Origin: Macrotrachela quadricornifera
Taxonomy: Eukaryota; Rotifera; Eurotatoria; Philodinida; Philodinidae
Direction of reading: 5' to 3'
Assembly: GCA_022393335.1 (NCBI GenBank)
Contig: JAJEKB010020275.1
Location: 398,156 to 462,155, forward strand
Length of the DNA: 64,000 nt
The notes beneath the pieces were generated by a model. That model was given only the letters and a program-made list of their open reading frames with translations. It did no database searches and had not been told where the DNA came from. This document shows positions 24,920-34,987 of this stretch, one piece after another. A program made the translations under genes and the position numbers. Within the stretch, counting starts at the first letter, position 1, and every line of letters begins with the position of its first letter.

Positions 24920-26917
24920 CTAATTTTGTGTAATTTGTTCATTGATGTTCAAATTGCTTAGATTGATTTGTTCATCTGTTGTTGCTATGAGCTCATGATT
25001 TGTTGTATTGATTTGTAGCGTAGATGATTTGTCTTCTTTTGTCAAAGTTTCGTTTTGACAAACACGAAAATATTCTTGAATAAGATGAGAAGCTTTTTCA
25101 GAAATTTCTGTATCTGAATGAGTTTGTAGAGATTTGATATGATCTAATCCTAAAAATAAAATTGAAAAGTTTTTTGATTAAATCGATTAGATCTTTATTC
25201 AAACCAAAAGATTCTTCAATCATAGTCGCATATGGATTATGCTCATTGTTTTGTTCACATTTGTTTGTACCTAATTTAAGAAGATATCCCAAAACATCCA
25301 AAACTACTTCAAGAGTTTTTTTTCTCGTTCGAGTTAATAACTGACATAAAGGTCCAATTACATTCTGATCAATGACATATCTAAAATTGATCAAATAGAA
25401 AAAATTTGTTTCAGAATAGAAACGAAATAGTTTTGAAAAAATACTTGATCTGTTGTGTGTTACCACGCGTTATAACATTGTTCACAACCCAAGCAGCTTC
25501 TGTTTGTGTGTTCTCGTCAGCATGTGTGAGAAGAGGAATTAATATTGGAAAGATCTCGGCATCAATAACGGACTAAAATTGACATTGATTATCATCAGTT
25601 GTAAATGAATTTGCTTTCTTACTTGAATTTGACTTTCAGTTCCAGCACAGATATTTGACAAAGACCAACAAGTTTCTTTTTGAATTGATTCAATTGGACT
25701 TTGAAGTAAGATTAACAATTGAGGAAGAACACCAGCATCAATTACAACCTAAATAGAACAAAATAAGTTAGAAAAAAAAACAAATTTTCTTGCAAATCTC
25801 TTTGACTACTTGTGTTTGTGCATCGCTACCAACAACAATATTACCTACAGAACGTAAAGATGCTTTTCGAACATCTGAAGATCTATGTCTAAAATTGAAA
25901 GAAATGATTTTTTTTTGTAAATGTCAATGAAGTTTTGTTCTTTTAATTACGTTAATAATTGCATAAGTGAAGGTATGATACCACTTTCAATAACAGGTTG
26001 AATATTTTCACTTGATAGACATAAATAAGAAATAGCCCATGATATATCGATTAATATCTCTGGATCCCTATCTTTCAACAAACGATTTAGTACAGGTAAT
26101 GCTGATGAAATCTTAACATAACAAATTTCAATAATTAATTGATTTGAAAGAATATTTCAATATTTGATTCTACTTTATCAAAATCAACAGGTGAATCTTT
26201 AGTACGACAGAGATTTGATAAACACCATGAACCCTGTCGTAGAACAGTTACATTTGCACTACATGACAAAATACTAAATACAATCAATGAAAATTGTCAT
26301 TTTCTCTCCATTTATTCGAAGAAGAAAATTAGTTACTTTAATAATGGCTGAAGGATCCCTTTTTCAAGGAGATAATCACGACATTCAGCACTGTCTCCAG
26401 CTATATTTCCCAATGTCCAAATAGCCTGAAAAAAGAAGAAGATTTTATTGGTAAGAAATTGGTTTTCTAAGATAGCTTTACTTCTGCTTGAATTTTTTCA
26501 TTAGAATTGTTTAATAATTGAAGTAAAACTGGTACGACATCAGCATCAATGATATATTTTGTTTGATTGGTATTTCCTGCTGATAGAGATACGAAAACTT
26601 GCACAACTTCATGCTACAAATAAGAAGAAATTGTTTTTTTCTTCTTTCATTTTCTTATTTAACAAAGTTATTTTTACTTGAATTTCATTATCTTCAAAGT
26701 TTAATAATTGAACAAGACGACGAACTATATCAATTGTGATAACTTGATCAATTAACAGAGTTGATTCTAAACGAAAAACTAGAAAACAAATTTTGTGATA
26801 AATGTCTCAATTATTATTTGAACTTTTATCTGGAATCTTTCGATACGATAGTACTGCTTGAAGAATTTCATTTGAATCATCACTGAATAAACCATCGACC
26901 ATTTCTATTCTCGTTAC
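24920..26917 (-). CDS. Importin alpha (karyopherin alpha) armadillo-repeat protein, IBB domain not found
   Basis: Eleven exons on the minus strand: 26917-26824, 26778-26678, 26613-26482, 26425-26337, 26273-26174, 26111-25951, 25888-25810, 25748-25623, 25572-25445, 25380-25205 and 25149-24920. They keep frame for 472 codons. Armadillo repeats run the whole length with importin-alpha landmarks ([69 protein letters not shown]). Members carry NLS cargo into the nucleus with importin beta. The first exon seen has a splice acceptor before it and starts in the middle of the family sequence. The only in-frame Met near its start (26902) would give about 466 aa without the basic importin-beta-binding domain. 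No Arg/Lys-rich IBB exon was visible as far as 28.6 kb. Several WALxN motifs are degraded ([14 protein letters not shown]), so this is a divergent paralogue or a truncated copy. Confidence 0.82.
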
Positions 26918-28052
26918 CTAAAAAACATCACAGAACTAATTTTGATATAAAACCAAAGAAATAAAATATACTGATTTTCAAACCATCTGACGAAAACATT
27001 AATAAAGATAGATAAGATCTTTTCTTTGAGATATTCTTAGAGATGTCAAAACGACATGAGAAATGCGTCAAGAGAAATATCTCTTTCGTTAACATGTTTC
27101 TCTACTCTTCGAATGTGTGCTAGAAATACAAAATATGTCTAGCAACGAGAAGGATGATAAAGATGTTCAAAAGTGTTTTTTCCAAGGGGGAAACAGCTGA
27201 TTAGGAGTCTGATAATCACCCTAATCACTGCTAATCACTGATAATCACTGCTAATCACTGCTAATCACTCCTAATCACTGGTTCTCAATCCTGAAAGCTC
27301 GTCAGTTTGTCTGGGGTCAAAAAAACATAAAGGTTAAAAAAACATAAAGGTTAAAAAAACACTAAAGGTTAAAAAAACATCCAAGGAGGAAACAGTTGAT
27401 TAGGAGTCTGATAATCACTCCTAATCACTATTAATCACTCCTAATCATATCTAATCAAATAATTAGCTGTTTCCCCCTTGGTTTTTTCTCTCATGACCAT
27501 ACATTAAATACCACCCAGTGAAAAATGTTCCTCGAAAAAAACGCCATAGAACGCAATCATAAAAATATGGAACCTTATCTTGTGCATGAAGAACGTGTTC
27601 ATAAATGAAAAGAAACGCTCTGGATCTGAATGAACGCGTTCTTTACTGTTCCACGCTATTACGGAATGCTTTCTTCTCAGTTCAAAACACGTTCTGTATT
27701 TATATAGAAAACTTTCCGAATCGTTCTATAAACCGATAGAATGAGTTTCTGTTCATTCTTTTACAGAACGTGCAGGATAGTGTTCTATCAAAATAAGATC
27801 CCATTCTTTGACATTCTCTAGAGGAACACCTAAGAATGGATTCTTTCAACTGATGAACGCATTTCACACAATCTAAAATCATTCTTGGAAGAAAGGAATG
27901 CAATCTCCGCCGTTCTCTGCTTTGAGCTACGAAAAATTGGAGCACACCATTGGATAGAGCTCGTCGAGTTGTACTAGGAGACATCTCTCAACGAATCATT
28001 TGTTAACTTCACTCCGAGGATTCGTGTTAGAAATGTAAGTCTAGGTGGTAAC
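26918..28052. other. Repeat-rich gene-free stretch upstream of importin alpha
   Basis: Contains the MITE at 27182-27481 and, from 27530 to 28000, many GAACG/CGTTC motifs in both orientations. These suggest decayed inverted repeats. No importin alpha first exon was found. A 94-codon frame on the minus strand (27984-27700) shows no domain. Confidence 0.4.
27182..27481. mobile_element. 300-bp MITE with CCAAGGGGG ends and internal 10-bp repeats
   Basis: The left end CCAAGGGGGAAACAGCTGAT pairs with the right end TTAGCTGTTTCCCCCTTGG. Both flanks carry a T6 run, a possible target duplication. Inside, a roughly 10-bp unit (CTAATCACTG and variants) is repeated many times, followed by repeats of an AAAAAACATAAAGGTT unit. 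A second direct copy of the left end starts at 27381, so the element is a nested or duplicated composite. Confidence 0.75.
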
Positions 28053-28220
28053 GGTCTAGAAAGCGTTCCAAAAAAAATTTGGCTTTTTTTAAGAAAAAAA
28101 AGCGTTCCAGAAAAACTGGAATGTGTTCTTTGCCGCTCCATTTTTGAATGCTTTGCAGTTTTTCTGGAACGCTTTTTTTCTTACAAAAAGCCAAACTGTT
28201 TTTGGAACGCGTTCTATGCC
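28053..28220. mobile_element. Small fold-back element
   Basis: The left arm includes AAGCGTTCC, TTTGGCTTTTT and AAGCGTTCCAGAAAAACTG. It is answered in reverse complement by CAGTTTTTCTGGAACGC, AAAAAGCCAAA and TTTTGGAACGC. Arms are about 60-70 bp around a short centre near 28125-28150. The predicted frames across it on both strands are artefacts of the palindrome. Confidence 0.75.
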
Positions 28221-28437
28221 GTTCTTTTGAAAGAACATTTTTCATTAGGTTGACTTATTCGAAAAATAATAGTGCTCACTATTTTTTGAAACGAACAATA
28301 TTATTGATAGATGATGAACTTTCTGAACTATTGAAAAACTCTTCTTGATGTATGCAGGGATAGGCTTCCATTGGTGAAGAAGAAGTAAATGAGTCAATTT
28401 ATTCCTCAGAAAATATCAAGTAAAAAATTAGGTTTAC

Positions 28438-28590
28438 CTGATATCGACGATAAGTTTCAATGATTAGATTAAGTCTTTGACACACATTACGAGCTGACAT
28501 AAGAATTGTCAAGTCATCGAGATGGTCAAGAATTCGATAAATATGTTCGATAGGTAATGTAGTCAGAGATAAAGTTATTGCTTCAATCAT
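28438..28590 (-). pseudogene. F-box-like first exon, remainder not found
   Basis: A 51-codon exon starts with Met at 28590. It contains an F-box-like helix pattern (LPIEHIYRILDHLDDLTIL, then CQRLN) and ends at a good donor (CAG|GTAAAC) at 28438. No continuing exon could be found before the fold-back element at 28053-28220. F-box proteins recruit substrates to SCF ubiquitin ligases. Either the downstream exons lie beyond recognition or this is a gene fragment stranded among repeats. Confidence 0.5.
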
Positions 28591-28762
28591 TTAGGTTGAT
28601 GTTTTTTGTGTAAATGACTTTATTGTGGGCATGTTTCCTTTTTATTGCCACGTGTGTATTCATGTATTGACGACATTTAGTTGCGTAATAACCGTACTTA
28701 CACGAAAAATTGAAAGAACATAATGATAACAAGAGAATAAGAATATGTTGTGAGCGCCACTA

Positions 28763-29249
28763 CCCATGTAAAAAAATAAGTAGACAAAAACCAACTTTTT
28801 AGTACTTTCAAAAGTTACATTTTAGCAGAACGAAGTACTTATAAATGAACCGTTTTAAGTAGTTTTTATATTTTTTGACTAAAAAAATACTTTTAAACAC
28901 AATGAAAAGTGTGAAAAAATAATAAAATCTACCATTAAAAGTGAAAATAATAATAAAAATTACTTTATTAATATTACAAATACTTAATAGTGTTTTTCAA
29001 AATAAAAAAATATTTACAAGCACTTTTAACATTAATATAGAAAAATAAAGTAAATATTATTGCTATTTTTCACTTCTAATGGCGAATTTTATTAGCTTTT
29101 CACACTTTCCATAGTACTTTAAAGTATTTTTTAGTCAAAAAAGTATGAAAACCACTTAAAAAGGTTCACTTATAAGTACTTCATTTCGCTAAAATGTAAC
29201 TTTTAAAAGTGCTAAAAATTTGGTTTTTGTCTACTTATTTTTCACATGG
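28763..29249. mobile_element. Fold-back element, about 490 bp
   Basis: Long inverted arms. The left segment AATAAGTAGACAAAAACC with TTACATTTTAGC and AAGTACTTATAA pairs with right-side TTATAAGTACTT, GCTAAAATGTAA and GGTTTTTGTCTACTTATT. Pairing extends inwards through CACTTTT/AAAAGTG motifs to a centre near 29000. No coding frame. Confidence 0.85.
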
Positions 29250-29278
29250 ATATCTATTGGGTAGTTTTTTATTGCTTA

Positions 29279-29930
29279 CGAGGGAACCGTCCGAGGTGCT
29301 AAAAAGCTGTTGACCCCAAATTTTGTCTATAAGTAGGGAATATATAGACTAGTAAAAGTTTAAGAGGATATGGACCCTAGTTGAGATTTGNNNNNNNNNN
29401 NNNNNNNNNNNNNNNNNNNNNNNNNNNNNNNNNNNNNNNNNNNNNNNNNNNNNNNNNNNNNNNNNNNNNNNNNNNNNNNNNNNNNNNNNNNNNNNNNNNN
29501 NNNNNNNNNNNNNNNNNNNNNNNNNNNNNNNNNNNNNNNNNNNNNNNNNNNNNNNNNNNNNNNNNNNNNNNNNNNNNNNNNNNNNNNNNNNNNNNNNNNN
29601 NNNNNNNNNNNNNNNNNNNNNNNNNNNNNNNNNNNNNNNNNNNNNNNNNNNNNNNNNNNNNNNNNNNNNNNNNNNNNNNNNNNNNNNNNNNNNNNNNNNN
29701 NNNNNNNNNNNNNNNNNNNNNNNNNNNNNNNNNNNNNNNNNNNNNNNNNNNNNNNNNNNNNNNNNNNNNNNNNNNNNNNNNNNNNNNNNNAATTATAGTA
29801 AACGGTCAATATCTCAGCCAAATCTCAACTAGGGTCCATATCCTCTTAAACTTTTACTAGTCTATGTATCCCTTACTTATGGACAAAATTTGGGGTCAAA
29901 AGCGTTTTAGTACCTCGGAAGGTTCCCTCG
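29279..29930. mobile_element. Inverted-repeat element interrupted by an assembly gap
   Basis: Left arm 29279-29390 and right arm 29819-29930 are inverted copies of about 112 bp. They share GACCCCAAATTTTGTC, CTAGTAAAAGTTTAAGAGG and GGACCCTAGTTGAGATTTG in opposite orientation. The centre is lost in a run of Ns, so element type and true length are unknown. Confidence 0.75.
29391..29790. other. Assembly gap, 400 N
   Basis: Exactly 400 undetermined bases. They lie between the arms of an inverted repeat, the kind of structure that breaks short-read assembly. Confidence 0.99.
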
Positions 29931-31199
29931 TTAGTTTAATCGCGACTCATTCAATCATACTCTCATCAATATCTAAAAACATCAATTTATCTCGAATAGA
30001 GTTAAAAGTTCATTTGAACTATCTTATGGATGAGAATGGGCGAATTTACAGAGACATTCCAAGCTTTTAACGACCATCGGTTCGAATGGAATTTAATCAA
30101 TTCATTATTAGGTACATTCAGAATAAACATAAACTGTACTGCAAACTATAGACACTTGAACTATTCAATTTATGTTGTTGTGTTTTCTGTGCCATAAAAA
30201 ACTTGCATTTCCTTCGATTCTTATAAAAGTGAATGTCATTTGATTTTTCAATAAATCTACAATGATAAATATGTTGAATGGTTATTCAAGAAGAATGATA
30301 TATCGAGATCAACTTGTTCAATATTGAAATCATTTGCATATGAGTAGATAACACTTTGATGAAAAGTCCTTTTTATTGAAGTATTGCATTCGTAACATTC
30401 TATGAATCCTACGGTGTCTTTCTTGATATTAAATTAAATCTTGTTTCCATTCGAACGCATAGTAAAATCTCTCTAAATTGAATACCAACGGGTCTTTTAA
30501 TAAAGTGTTCATTAAAGGAGGTGTTCATCTTGTGGAGATTTCACATTAACTCTTACACGCTTTTTGTGTGTCCACATGGATTCACAGTGATGTTTTTCGA
30601 TCTTTTTGAGATGAATATTTATACATTTTGGGGTGACTCTTTTTCTAATTGTTAGTCTACTAACAATGCACCGAAGTCTTATAAAATTCCATAAATAGAG
30701 CCTAAAAATAAGAGAGAAAAGGGTGGATCTTGTGGCAGTTTTTGTGTTACACGAGTAATTAGTAATTTGTGGATGCTCTGATTAATCGCTGCAGATAGTC
30801 ATAAGCGCAACGATGATCCATTGATCAGTATGACTTTTCAATTTCTAATGAAAATGTCTATAAATTAAAGCTGAAAAGAATTCGAGGAAGTCTTGCTTTC
30901 GAAAGTAATGATGAATTGATGAAAAGCATTTTACAGAATAAAGAATAGAAATCTGATTTACATTTTTCCCCTTCTGAATCTAGTATATATAGCCATGATA
31001 AAAATCACAAATCATCGATATTCAGTATGGAAAGAACATGAAACTCAAGTATTCTATATTTATCTATATATGGACCCAATTGGACCCACAAGCCATCCTT
31101 GATATGAAAAAATGAGGACAACGTACGAGGTTTAAGCGAAGTTTTACATGCATACAGTGTACTGTTCATATAGACAAATTATAACTATATAACATTTAT
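29931..31199. other. Non-coding stretch between repeat elements
   Basis: No gene was seen. Short frames near 29864-30070 and 30780-30860 lack domains. Confidence 0.4.
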
Positions 31200-31208
31200 A
31201 TTAAAATG

Positions 31209-32384
31209 GGGTCTACGAAAATTGGTCGAATGAAAAATGATAGAACGAAAATTAGCCGCCGATAATTGGTCGCTACGAAAATTAGTCGCTATGAAAATTA
31301 GTCGCTACGAAAATTGGTCGCTACGAAAATTGATTGATACAAAAATTAGTCGCTATGCACAATAATCTACACATTCATAACTGAATAATAGAATACTTGA
31401 AAACGAAACTCAATTGACACGAATAAATTAAATAATAACGACAAAATAACAAAAACAATAATGCATAGATTCTCAATATTATCATAAAATTAAGGATTCT
31501 TTTTCCCTGATCTATATGAACCTATATAGGATTTCAATTACTAAAAAGAAAAATAAATTCTCTTAATAATACACCGATAATAAGTTTAATTTCTTTATGA
31601 TTAGATTAGTAGATTGTTCGTAGTTTATGTAAATCAAGATATTATAGTAGATCAGTTTCTTTTTCGCTAAGATATCGACATTTGTATTAAGTAAAACTCA
31701 AAGAAACGAAACTTTATCACTTTGTAATGACTTTAGTTATACTTTTGATGAAACAGCTGACGATAAAATTGATTGGAAATATGAATCTACTCGAACGCTT
31801 AAATGGAAAGGTCGAGCTCATAGTAATTCTGTTAATACCACCATTTTACATGAAACTAATAATCATAATCATCTTGGAAATACTGTTTCAAATGAAACTC
31901 GAATATTTAAAGAAAAAATGCGTGATCGTGGTATTCACTATTATAAATCTACATGAACTGTGATTTATATTTCTTTAATGAATTTATCAGATAATACTGT
32001 AGCATGCATTTAAAACTTTAAACATAAAGTTTTGATATCCATCAGATTATTTTTCCTGTGTTTATGAGCTTTTTTGTATATTTTTTTATCTTTTTTTGTT
32101 GTCTGTCGAACTAGTATCTATTCAATAATTCGTTTAGTTTAACATTGATCTATTAAAATAATTACTATTAGTGTTACGTAATGAAAAGTGGCACTCAATA
32201 TTTTTTATGAAGACAGTTTGTTCTCTAATTACAAATTTGTCGACTAATTTTTGTATCAATCAATTTTCGTAGCGACCAATTTTCGTAGCGACTAATTTTC
32301 ATAGCGACTAATTTTCGTAGCGACCAATTATCGGCGGCTAATTTTCGTTCTATCATTTTTCGTTCGACCAATTTTCGCTTTCCC
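31209..32384. mobile_element. Mutator-like element (MULE) with long TIRs and 9-bp target duplication
   Basis: The element begins GGGTCTACGAAAATTGGTCG and ends with the inverse (CGACCAATTTTCGCTTTCCC). Terminal inverted repeats are about 145-150 bp and near-perfect. They are built from several copies of a roughly 15-bp unit (CGCTACGAAAATTGGT and variants). It is flanked on both sides by the same 9 bp, ATTAAAATG (31200-31208 and 32385-32393). Long TIRs plus a 9-bp duplication are diagnostic of Mutator-type transposition. At 1176 bp there is no room for a transposase, so it is non-autonomous. Confidence 0.92.
31684..31956 (+). pseudogene. Decayed FLYWCH zinc-finger coding remnant inside the MULE
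   Basis: An open frame of 90 codons without an ATG reads TFVLSKTQRNETLSL at the start, then Phe/Tyr, a Trp-centred motif (IDWKYES), LKWKGRAHS and HETNNHNHLGN. Spacing and the terminal HNH match the FLYWCH fold (WxC ... CxxR ... HxH). The two zinc cysteines appear to be replaced by Tyr (TGT to TAT) and Trp (TGC to TGG). FLYWCH domains derive from Mutator-type transposases, which fits the surrounding element. With the ligands lost, zinc binding is unlikely. Confidence 0.65.
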
Positions 32385-32393
32385 ATTAAAATG

Positions 32394-33411
32394 TATTATA
32401 GCTAACGTCAAAATTTAAAAAAAAGTAAAAAGAATATTGTGTATTTATAGTTACGAGACATCTGTTAATTCAAACAAAAAGTAATAAACAAGGGTTTTAA
32501 TTTATTATTTAAGTCACTTTTCGGCAACTGTATATTCCGAAGTATTCTCTTCAATTTCACAAATTGCACTTTTTCAGATAAATTTAATGTGTGTTTTGCG
32601 TCTATTTTATAATCTAACATAGAAATATGCGTTACTCTCTTACATAGAATCAATTAACTCATCCCGGGCTCAATAGTCAGTTTCAACTCGAATGTCTGAT
32701 TAAAACATTGAAAACATGTACATCGTTTTATAACCTAAACAATACTATATTTGGATTATTCTGATTCTGTATTGAGATTAAGAAAAATTACCATATATAG
32801 TTTTGTAGAGCAACTCTAGCTCTATCAATTGATTTTGAGCGTATATTTGATGGATATCTCAGGTCGATATACTCTAGTCTACTAGGAATAAGGTTTTATA
32901 GACTGTAATATTTTGAATTATTCTATGGTACATCAAAATTTAATTTTCTATCGAGCCAGATTCGAAATCTGTTCATCATCATATTTTTCAATATTTCCAA
33001 ATCTCGTTTTTTTCACAGAACATCTCTAAAGTGTCAAAGTATTTTGCTACTTTTATTTTGAATACGATACTTGTATATTCAATCCCCGATAGTTTATCAT
33101 TTGAACCAGGCTGAAATGAATAACATAGATCTGCTTAATATGGTTTTAGCAAATGTGAAACCTGGTCTTTACATTACATAAATTATTGGCATATATCGTG
33201 GAAAAATTTCTCTGTTGTACATACTATCTTTTGATTCTTTTTCGCAAAAATAAACAATATGTTTGTTCAAGGTTTATTGGAGTGGATGCCTTAGCCAATA
33301 AAAGAGAACGAAAACATATTGTATAAGATATAAGTTGGTGTAGAAACGAGCAGTAGCTAGATAAATTTATTCGGTAAGTAAAAAAGACAAATTTACGGAC
33401 TGACAAAAGCA
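32394..33411. other. Spacer between the MULE and the bacterial-type genes
   Basis: No supported gene or repeat seen. Confidence 0.4.
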
Positions 33412-33825
33412 TTAAGATTCTTTACGTGAAGATGAAATTAATTTTTGTAATCGATTTTGATAGACACATAATAGTGGTAGTACAAATAGTTCGGATAGTG
33501 TCACCATCACTGTATTGGTATTATAGCCGACCGTGATTAACCCCCATAAACGTCCCAGCCCGCCAATGAATATAAGTAATGTAACATGACGTAAATTACT
33601 ACCATCATGTTCAATATTAGGCAAGCTGCGCAATAGTAGTATTCCCATGGCAAGAGGAAGACCTGACAAGTAACGAAAATGGCTGTCCAACGGTATAGTG
33701 CAACGAATACCCTTTTCGAGCATTGCAGGACCTTTAATAATTCCTGATATACCATTAGCAAGTGGAACAAGTGCAGTGAGACCAACAGCTACTTTCAGAC
33801 CAAGACGTTGAAATGTAGTTGCCAT
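33412..33825 (-). CDS. DUF4345-like small membrane protein, candidate horizontal acquisition
   Basis: An uninterrupted 137-aa frame from ATG at 33825 with several hydrophobic helices (LKVAVGLTALVPLANGISGI; LSGLPLAMGILLLRSL; VTLLIFIGGLGRLWGLITVG; VMVTLSELFVLPLLCVY). The FRYLSGLPLAMGILLL and FIGGLGRLWGLITVG segments match my recollection of the bacterial DUF4345 family, whose function is unknown. There is no intron, and codon use is less AT-biased than in the neighbouring animal genes. Both fit acquisition from bacteria, common in bdelloids. It lies 1.16 kb downstream of, and on the same strand as, another bacterial-type gene. The family call is from memory of the motif pattern. Confidence 0.68.
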   Translation of the reverse strand: MATTFQRLGLKVAVGLTALVPLANGISGIIKGPAMLEKGIRCTIPLDSHFRYLSGLPLAMGILLLRSLPNIEHDGSNLRHVTLLIFIGGLGRLWGLITVGYNTNTVMVTLSELFVLPLLCVYQNRLQKLISSSRKES

Positions 33826-34987
33826 TGTATTTATCTAGTATATGCTACAACAAGTGTAATGTGAAGAATGAATGTAACAACAATATATCTTATCATTATT
33901 GATTTCTATTGGCCGTTACAAGAAAGCCATAAGTAATGTAATTCAGACTCGATCTAACAGTTCACACAAAAACGTTAGATGACACTCATTGTAAGCAATA
34001 TCTTTTGATTAAAACACGATAGAGATGTGAATCACAACAAATCAAAGAATGATTGGCATGCCATCATGGAGGCAAATATATTTTTGCCAATGAAAAATAT
34101 TGTCGATGTGATTAAAGTCACATCAAAGGTGTTTTCAAGTGTGCGGCCAAGTTTCTCTCTTAGTTTTAATCAATGAAGGATAGATGTGACTCAGAAAATT
34201 AAGGCAAAACATATGTCAAACATGAATAATTTTGCTAATGCCAGTGTATAAAAGTATTACATGTTCGGATCAAGCATATTAGTTAATTGAGAGAATGATA
34301 AAAGAAGACGTAGACTGTAAGTTGCAATTCTTTTAAAAAACTCTAAAAAATGATCTTCAGGTTCTTCAACTATAAAAATTGTATTAAAGACACGAATAAT
34401 TTTTCTACAATGAACTTCAATATAAGACAGTTTTTGTTACAGTGAGAGATTAATGAACTTCTTGCATTATTTCATTACAGAGATATAGTTCATGTCAAAA
34501 ACCGTATATATTATACATGAATATGATGCTTTTTGACTTTTCAAAAATAAAATGAAATCAAATTGAACCACATTCAAACTTATTTATCTAAGACGAAGTC
34601 AAGCCAAACTCGAACCAACAAAATAAGATTTGATTCGCTTTCTAACCTGTCTTATGATATTGAATCAATGTTTCTCATTAAACACATGAAACCAAAATTT
34701 GAAATCAATAACTAGAAATATTGAAGCACTTCAATGGGATACGCAACTTATAGCTAGGTATCAATGAAAAGCCTAACATATCCCCTTTACACTCACATAT
34801 AGCATGATGTTTTGGATTAATAATGGAAGAATTATAGTAAAAATAGTAATAATAAGAAAAATTATCACACTTAGTTCTCAATTAATACAATCGAAGTTGA
34901 TAATCATTCAGTCAAAATTTTTATTTTCAGAAAAAGAATTTATCGAAAATAACCGTGTTTAAATGAAAAAAATGAAGACTTCATCGA
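33826..34987. other. Spacer between two bacterial-type genes
   Basis: AT-rich with no coding signal. Its length makes bacterial-style co-transcription unlikely, so each gene probably has its own promoter. Confidence 0.4.

Noticed and set aside
27700..27984. 94-codon Arg-rich frame, tested as the missing IBB exon of importin alpha
   Set aside because: It has no IBB-like spacing of basic residues and lies in repeat-derived GAACG-rich DNA.
28027..28348. Overlapping frames on both strands with Phe/Lys-rich products
   Set aside because: They are translations of the palindrome at 28053-28220.
29360..29860. Three long open frames across the N run
   Set aside because: They consist almost entirely of undetermined bases.
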